Shown piece after piece: positions 6,940 to 11,087 of a stretch of DNA of 11,087 nucleotides. Each line of letters starts with the position of its first letter. Position 1 is the first letter of the stretch. The stretch spans positions 1-11,087 of the forward strand of contig JAQCBM010000037.1 of the NCBI GenBank assembly GCA_027729865.1. Reading direction: 5' to 3'. The translations under genes were made by a program, and so were the position numbers. The notes below the pieces were generated by a model that ran no database searches, had not been told where the DNA came from, and saw nothing but the letters and a program-made list of their open reading frames with translations. The stretch comes from Actinomycetota bacterium (GTDB lineage Bacteria; Actinomycetota; Actinomycetes; S36-B12).

Positions 6940-7529
6940 GTAGCAACGTCCCAACGATGACTGACGTGACCATCGTGGCTATCGGAGGTAGTACTCGTCC
7001 AGGCTCTTCGAGTGAGATGGCGGTTCGATTGGCCGGCCGCTCAGCAGAGAAGGCAGGCGCTCGCGTCATCTACATAACCGGGCGCGATCTCATACTGCCT
7101 ATTTACGATACCGAGACGACAGAAAGAACGGACCAAGCGAGCACGCTCGTGGAGGCGATCCGCGGCGCCAACGGACTGTTGGTTGCGAGCCCCGGGTATC
7201 ACGGGGGAATCAGCGGCATGATCAAGAATGCTCTCGATTACATAGAGGACCTGCGAGAGGACGAACGTCCATATCTCCATAACCGCGCTGTCGGCTGCAT
7301 CTCAGTCGCCTACGGATGGCAAGCCACGGTCTCAACTTTGCAGCAGATCCGTCAGGTAACGCACGCGCTTCGTGGCTGGCCCACTCCCTTGGGGGCGGCC
7401 GTCAACTCCCAGACAACCAAGTTCGCAGCCGACGGCTCTACTGAGGACGAGGCGGCCGCCTCACAACTGGCCTCGATCGGTGAGCAGGTGGTCGAGTTCG
7501 CTCGTATGCGGGCTAGTAGTCCGGAGTAG
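6936..7529 (+). CDS. NADPH-dependent FMN reductase-like flavoprotein
   Basis: A 197-residue protein of the NADPH-dependent FMN reductase family (PF03358). The GTG start overlaps the TGA of the WrbA-like gene (GTGA), so translation is probably coupled. GGSTRPGSSSE (17-27) is the FMN phosphate loop with its Ser/Arg pattern, and SPGYHGGISGMIKNALDY (85-102) is the second family signature. Such enzymes supply reduced flavin to partner monooxygenases or reduce quinones, azo compounds or metals. No monooxygenase lies in the window. Two different flavodoxin-fold enzymes under one AraC-type regulator suggest a response to quinone-like compounds or a flavin-supply role. A second ATG at 6957 could be the start but lacks a ribosome binding site. 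The final codons lie in a 26-bp tandem duplication. Confidence 0.9.
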   Translation: MSSNVPTMTDVTIVAIGGSTRPGSSSEMAVRLAGRSAEKAGARVIYITGRDLILPIYDTETTERTDQASTLVEAIRGANGLLVASPGYHGGISGMIKNALDYIEDLREDERPYLHNRAVGCISVAYGWQATVSTLQQIRQVTHALRGWPTPLGAAVNSQTTKFAADGSTEDEAAASQLASIGEQVVEFARMRASSPE

Positions 7530-7559
7530 GCACGCGGGCTCGTAGCGCGGAGTAGCCAC
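7508..7559 (+). repeat. Imperfect 26-bp tandem duplication over a stop codon
   Basis: Bases 7508-7533 and 7534-7559 match at 22 of 26 positions; both copies begin GCGGGCT and contain CGGAGTAG. The first copy holds the last codons and TAG of the FMN reductase gene; the second lies in the non-coding gap. It looks like a slipped-strand duplication that has since diverged. It is not a hairpin and not an obvious terminator. Confidence 0.7.
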
Positions 7560-7595
7560 ACTGCCCAGAAAGCCCCGCTTGCGACGGCTCGTCAG

Positions 7596-7607
7596 TATCC
7601 TCGCCGC
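7596..7607 (+). promoter_or_regulatory. Candidate leaderless promoter -10 box of the paaX-like gene
   Basis: TATCCT at 7596-7601 is followed by 6 nt and then the GTG start, which is the spacing expected if transcription begins at the start codon. No convincing -35 element is seen, and no ribosome binding site precedes this GTG. Leaderless messages are common in actinomycetes. Confidence 0.4.
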
Positions 7608-8486
7608 GTGGATCACATCGGGCGGGATTCCGCGGAGACGCTGCGGACTTTCGGAGGCGAGCCCAACGACATTGCGCTGCGAGCGAGTCGGCCCCAATCC
7701 CTGATCATCACCATTTTCGGCTCGTACAGCCGGACCATGGGTGGCTGGCTGTCAGTCTCGACACTCCTCACCTTGATGGGACAGGTAGGAGTCGAGGATG
7801 CGGCCGTGCGAAGTGCCCTCTCACGTTTCAAGCGTCGTGGAATCTTGTTGGCCGAACGCCGGGGAAACGCTGCAGGATATGCACTTTCTGAAAACGCGTG
7901 GCGCACGTTCGATGTCGGAGATGCGCGTGTACTTCAGCGCAGAGAACCACCTGCGTCAAGTGGATGGGTTCTCGCAACTTTCTCGATCCCTGAGCGGTCG
8001 CGGGATGTTCGATATCGACTCCGCTCGCGTCTTGCTCGTGTGGGATTCGCCCAAGTCGCTGGCGGCCTGTGGATTGCACCGCGTGCTCTTGAGCCGGACG
8101 TTCGGTACATCGTTGATGTTTTGGGTGTACACGAACACGTGAACATCTTCCAAGCCGAGCACGTCGGGTTTGGCTCGACAGTTGAGGCGGTCCGTGAATG
8201 GTGGAATCTGGATGACATCGGCGCTCAATACGCCGCCTTCACGCGCAGTTATCAAGACATCGGTTCGTCTCACTTAGAGCGCAAAAAACGTGATCCAGTC
8301 TCGGCCTTCGCTGACTACACCAAGGTTCTGACGTCCTGGAGACCGTTGCCCTACATAGATCCAGGTCTTCCACGGGAGTTCCTGCCGCGCAGATGGGCTG
8401 GTGACGAAGCGACAGACTTGTTCTACTCTCTGCACGATTCTCTCTACCCGTCAGCCCAAGAGCACGTCGAGAACGTCGCGCAGTAG
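7608..8486 (+). CDS. PaaX-family transcriptional repressor
   Basis: A 292-residue protein, close to the PaaX size of about 300. The N-terminal winged helix has RPQSLIITIFG (28-38), GGWLSVSTLL, and AVRSALSRFKRRGIL (66-80), which match the PaaX N-terminal domain (PF07848). The middle has a W-VLATFSIPE strand (120-129) and GFAQVAGGLWIAP (146-158). The C-terminal domain (PF08223) shows DPGLPREFLPRRWAG (251-265). PaaX of enteric bacteria represses phenylacetate degradation and is released by phenylacetyl-CoA; relatives respond to other aryl- or acyl-CoA compounds. No paa gene is visible here, so its ligand could be a different CoA thioester, which would fit its place among acyl-CoA mutase genes. 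That link is inference. The GTG start appears leaderless. Confidence 0.9.
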   Translation: MDHIGRDSAETLRTFGGEPNDIALRASRPQSLIITIFGSYSRTMGGWLSVSTLLTLMGQVGVEDAAVRSALSRFKRRGILLAERRGNAAGYALSENAWRTFDVGDARVLQRREPPASSGWVLATFSIPERSRDVRYRLRSRLARVGFAQVAGGLWIAPRALEPDVRYIVDVLGVHEHVNIFQAEHVGFGSTVEAVREWWNLDDIGAQYAAFTRSYQDIGSSHLERKKRDPVSAFADYTKVLTSWRPLPYIDPGLPREFLPRRWAGDEATDLFYSLHDSLYPSAQEHVENVAQ

Positions 8487-8512
8487 TGCGCCGAACCCGA
8501 CATCGTCTGTTC

Positions 8513-8542
8513 CTGACGGTCGCCAAAAGTGCGCAGTAGGAT
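8513..8542 (+). promoter_or_regulatory. Promoter of the malic enzyme gene, leaderless
   Basis: CTGACG (8513-8518), an 18-nt spacer and TAGGAT (8537-8542) end 6 nt before the ATG at 8549, so transcription would start at or next to the A of ATG. No ribosome binding site is present. This is a typical actinobacterial leaderless arrangement. Confidence 0.6.
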
Positions 8543-8548
8543 GGTGCC

Positions 8549-9925
8549 ATGACAGCTAGCCCGGGTTATTCAAACGTCTTCCGACTCATCGCAACGCCAG
8601 AGTTACACGCGTCGGGAGCGATCATCTCCACTGTCGCGAGCGCTGGCGCAGTAATAACTGGCCTTGACGTTGTAGACCCGGGAACACATTCGGTCGTGCT
8701 CGATCTGTCCTGCACAACACGAGATTCTGGACATGTCGAACTCGTCAAAGCCGCACTCGGAAAACTCGATGGGTGTTCAGTGGAGAAGGTAAGCGATTCG
8801 ACCTTCCTCGTACACCTTGGTGGCAAGATCGCTGTCGATCTAAAGGTTCCACTCAGGAATAGAACCGATCTCGCACGTGCGTACACTCCCGGCGTTGCTC
8901 GCGTCTGCATGGCGATTTACGAGAATCCGGCAGACGCAAGGAATCTGACGATCAAGCGAAACTCGGTCGCAGTTGTGACGGATGGAACCGCGGTCCTCGG
9001 CCTAGGAGACATCGGACCCAAGGCGGCAATGCCTGTCATGGAGGGTAAGGCCGCACTCTTCAAGCGCTTCGCTGGCGTTGATGCGTGGCCCATCTGCTTG
9101 GACACAAAAGACACGGACGAAATCGTCCGCGCCGTCGAACTGATCGCACCCGGCTTCGGTGGCATCAACCTTGAAGACATTTCGGCCCCCCGCTGCTTCG
9201 AAATCGAGCGGCGACTCCGGGAAAAACTCGATATCCCCGTGTTCCACGACGATCAGCACGGAACCGCGGTTGTGGTGCTTGCTGCGTTGCTCAATGCTCT
9301 TCGTCTGGTCAAAAAGCAGATGGGTGACATTCGCGTCGTCATGATGGGAGCCGGTGCCGCAGGTGTGGCGGTCGCTCGACTTCTCCTACTTTCCGGGCTC
9401 AAGGACATCGTCATCTTCGACTCCAAGGGTCCGTTGTACGTTGGCCGAGATCGGATGGATGAGGATCGGGCAGCTCTCGCCGAAATCACCAACCCACGTC
9501 ACCACACGGGCACGGTCTCCGAGGCGCTCGAGGATGCCGATGTTTTCATCGGATTGAGCCAGCCGAACGTGATCACGGCGGCTGACGTGTCCAAGATGGC
9601 CAACGATTCCATCGTCTTCGCTCTCGCAAATCCAGACCCTGAGATCGATCCAGTCCAAGCAGCGAAGTACGCGAAGGTCGTTGCTACCGGACGAAGCGAC
9701 TACCCCAATCAGATCAACAACGTGCTGGCCTTCCCAGGAATCTTCCGCGGCCTCCTCGATTCAGGCGCTCACAAGATCACAGACGCAGCAATGATCGCAG
9801 CGGCTCAGGCGATTGCGTCCGTTGTCACCGACGATGCCCTATCGAGCATCTACATCATCCCAAGCGTGTTCGACGCGAACGTCGCTCCAGCCGTGGCCGA
9901 AGCGGTTGTTGCGGCGACTTCCTAG
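8549..9925 (+). CDS. Malic enzyme with N-terminal ACT-like domain
   Basis: A 458-residue protein. Residues about 9-85 look like an ACT small-molecule-binding domain (FRLIATPEL...GAIISTVASAGAVITGLDVV). From residue 90 it is a prokaryotic malic enzyme: Tyr112 in AYTPGVA, the catalytic Lys167 in EGKAALFKRFAG, metal ligands in NLEDISAPRCFEIE (Glu209, Asp210) and FHDDQHGTA (Asp234/Asp235), the dinucleotide loop GAGAAG (267-272), and TGRSDYPNQINNVLAFPG (380-397). It oxidatively decarboxylates malate to pyruvate in the cytosol. Asp291 at the end of the second strand (IVIFDSKG) may favour NAD over NADP, but this is weak. Together with a mutase and SucCD it could form a route from propionyl-CoA through succinate and malate to pyruvate. 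The ATG start is supported by the leaderless promoter. Confidence 0.95.
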   Translation: MTASPGYSNVFRLIATPELHASGAIISTVASAGAVITGLDVVDPGTHSVVLDLSCTTRDSGHVELVKAALGKLDGCSVEKVSDSTFLVHLGGKIAVDLKVPLRNRTDLARAYTPGVARVCMAIYENPADARNLTIKRNSVAVVTDGTAVLGLGDIGPKAAMPVMEGKAALFKRFAGVDAWPICLDTKDTDEIVRAVELIAPGFGGINLEDISAPRCFEIERRLREKLDIPVFHDDQHGTAVVVLAALLNALRLVKKQMGDIRVVMMGAGAAGVAVARLLLLSGLKDIVIFDSKGPLYVGRDRMDEDRAALAEITNPRHHTGTVSEALEDADVFIGLSQPNVITAADVSKMANDSIVFALANPDPEIDPVQAAKYAKVVATGRSDYPNQINNVLAFPGIFRGLLDSGAHKITDAAMIAAAQAIASVVTDDALSSIYIIPSVFDANVAPAVAEAVVAATS

Positions 9926-11087
9926 AACGCACCGGACGGTTTCCAGGTGCCGTAAACCCCACGGAGCACATCGGCGATTTCCCCAACCGTGGCGTACGCC
10001 TTGACCGCCTGCACACACGCAGGAACAACGTTCTCACCGGATTCCGCCGCCGCCCGGACCGCGTCCAATCCGGCTTGCACAGCAGCACCGTCCCGAGAGC
10101 CACGCAGTTGTCGAAGTGACTCAATCTGCTCACGCTCGCTGGCCGGATCAACCGTGAACACATCGAATGCGACCGGGTCGGTAACGAAGGTGTTTACCCC
10201 CACCACCTTCTTGGCACCCGTATCAACCGCTCGCGCGTGTTGATACGCGCTGTCCGACAAGGCTTCGGCGAAGTAGCCGGACTCAATACAAGCAAGAGCA
10301 CCGCCCTTGTCTGTGATCCGTTGCATCTCGTCCCAGATTCGACGTTCAAGATCGTCTGTCATGGACTCCAAGACCACCGAGCCACCAAGGGGATCCACCA
10401 TCTCCGTGACTCCGGTTTCGAATGCGATGATCTGCTGAGTACGCAAAGCCACAGTCGCCGCAGTTTCGGTTGGCACTCCAAGGGCTTCGTCGTATGCGCA
10501 GACGTGCATCGTCTGAACGCCGCCTAATGCCGCAGCAAGTGCCTCCACGGACGTCCGTACAACGTTGTTCAAAGGTTGCTGTGCGGTCAAGGATGAACCA
10601 GCGGTAAAGACAAAGATGCGCAGTTGTTCCGAGCGCGGATCCTGTGCTCCGTAGGTATCACGCATCAAAGTCGCCCACACGCGGCGCGCGGCGCGGAACT
10701 TCGCTATTTCGGGAAGGAAATCCATGTTGCTCGACAAGAAGGTGAACAGCGTCGGAGCCACATCGTCGACGGACAAGCCACGCGCGATAGTTGCATCCAG
10801 ATAGGCACGCGCGTTGGAGAATGTGAAAGCAATCTCTTGTACGGCATCCGAACCCGACTCACGAATGTGATAGCCCGACATTGCCAGGGAGACCCACCGA
10901 GGAATATTTCGGGAGATGTGTTCGATGACATCTACTGACAACTTCAACCCCGCGGGAGCCGGGAAAATCTGCGTACCCCGCGCGAAGTACTCCTTCAAGA
11001 CATCGTTCTGGAGAAACATGCCGAATTCCCCGGGATCCACACCGCGCTTCTCAGCAAGTGCTTCAAAGAGAGCTGCCCAGATGTAGC
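9922..11087 (-). CDS. Large catalytic subunit of a B12-dependent acyl-CoA mutase, 5' end cut by the window edge, with an unusual active site
   Basis: The visible 387 residues are the C-terminal part of an archaeal-type or Icm-type mutase large subunit (usual length about 520-570, no B12 domain). Family marks: QNDVLKEY, SGYHIRESG, EIAKFRAARR, SLTAQQPLNNVVRT, DEALGVPTETA, ALRTQQIIAFETGV and DPLGGS. Aligning without gaps to Propionibacterium MutB as I remember it, fragment residues Gln26, Arg36 and His73 match Gln197, Arg207 and His244, so the Arg that binds the substrate carboxylate in methylmalonyl-CoA mutase is kept (isobutyryl-CoA mutase has Gln). But Thr195, Asn236, Arg283, Ser285, His328 and Gln330 correspond to Phe24, Val65, Thr112, Phe114, Phe158 and Phe160. 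The substrate may therefore differ. The partner is probably the small subunit at 4763-5170. The start lies beyond base 11087; the GTG at 11040 is internal. Its stop shares CTAG with the malic enzyme stop. Confidence 0.92.
   Translation of the reverse strand, partial: YIWAALFEALAEKRGVDPGEFGMFLQNDVLKEYFARGTQIFPAPAGLKLSVDVIEHISRNIPRWVSLAMSGYHIRESGSDAVQEIAFTFSNARAYLDATIARGLSVDDVAPTLFTFLSSNMDFLPEIAKFRAARRVWATLMRDTYGAQDPRSEQLRIFVFTAGSSLTAQQPLNNVVRTSVEALAAALGGVQTMHVCAYDEALGVPTETAATVALRTQQIIAFETGVTEMVDPLGGSVVLESMTDDLERRIWDEMQRITDKGGALACIESGYFAEALSDSAYQHARAVDTGAKKVVGVNTFVTDPVAFDVFTVDPASEREQIESLRQLRGSRDGAAVQAGLDAVRAAAESGENVVPACVQAVKAYATVGEIADVLRGVYGTWKPSGAF

Noticed and set aside
8478..8539. Direct repeat GCGCAGTAG at 8478-8486 and 8531-8539
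   Set aside because: Only 9 bp; the first is the coding end of the paaX-like gene and the second overlaps the -10 box, with no other support for a common function.

Overview
This window looks like chromosomal DNA from a high-GC actinomycete (Actinomycetota). The evidence is GC-rich coding sequence, frequent GTG starts, apparent leaderless promoters (a -10 box ending 6 nt before the start codon), and a DUF6350/PerM-type membrane protein close to sucCD. I cannot name the genus.

Left part, minus strand (1-5170). Read in the direction of transcription, this is a co-directional run: a B12-binding small subunit of an acyl-CoA mutase (5170-4763), sucC, sucD, a TSUP/TauE-like permease, a PerM/DUF6350 membrane protein, and a second membrane protein that overlaps perM by 4 bp and runs off the left edge. 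The first three fit together: a mutase of this type makes succinyl-CoA from methylmalonyl-CoA, and SucCD converts succinyl-CoA to succinate with gain of a nucleoside triphosphate.

Middle part, plus strand (5171-8486). A divergent intergenic region carries five GTCG/CGAC half-sites forming overlapping palindromes, over the likely promoter of the mutase small-subunit gene. Then follow an AraC-type regulator, a WrbA-like flavoprotein and an NADPH-dependent FMN reductase-like flavoprotein, packed with a 3-nt gap and a 4-nt overlap. An imperfect 26-bp tandem repeat spans the end of the third gene. A PaaX-family repressor comes next.

Right part (8549-11087). A malic enzyme with an N-terminal ACT-like region has a clear leaderless promoter. 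It ends tail-to-tail with the large subunit of an acyl-CoA mutase on the minus strand; both genes share one CTAG for their stop codons. The mutase large subunit runs off the right edge. So the two mutase subunits lie on either side of a roughly 4.7-kb segment of regulators, flavoproteins and malic enzyme.

The main observation is in that large subunit. It keeps the equivalents of Gln197, Arg207 and His244 of the Propionibacterium methylmalonyl-CoA mutase, but most other pocket positions I can align (Thr195, Asn236, Arg283, Ser285, His328, Gln330) are replaced, four of them by Phe. The small subunit keeps its cobalamin Lys/Asp/His residues. This suggests a B12 mutase with an altered substrate, or a paralog, controlled locally by AraC and/or PaaX regulators. 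That functional reading is inference.
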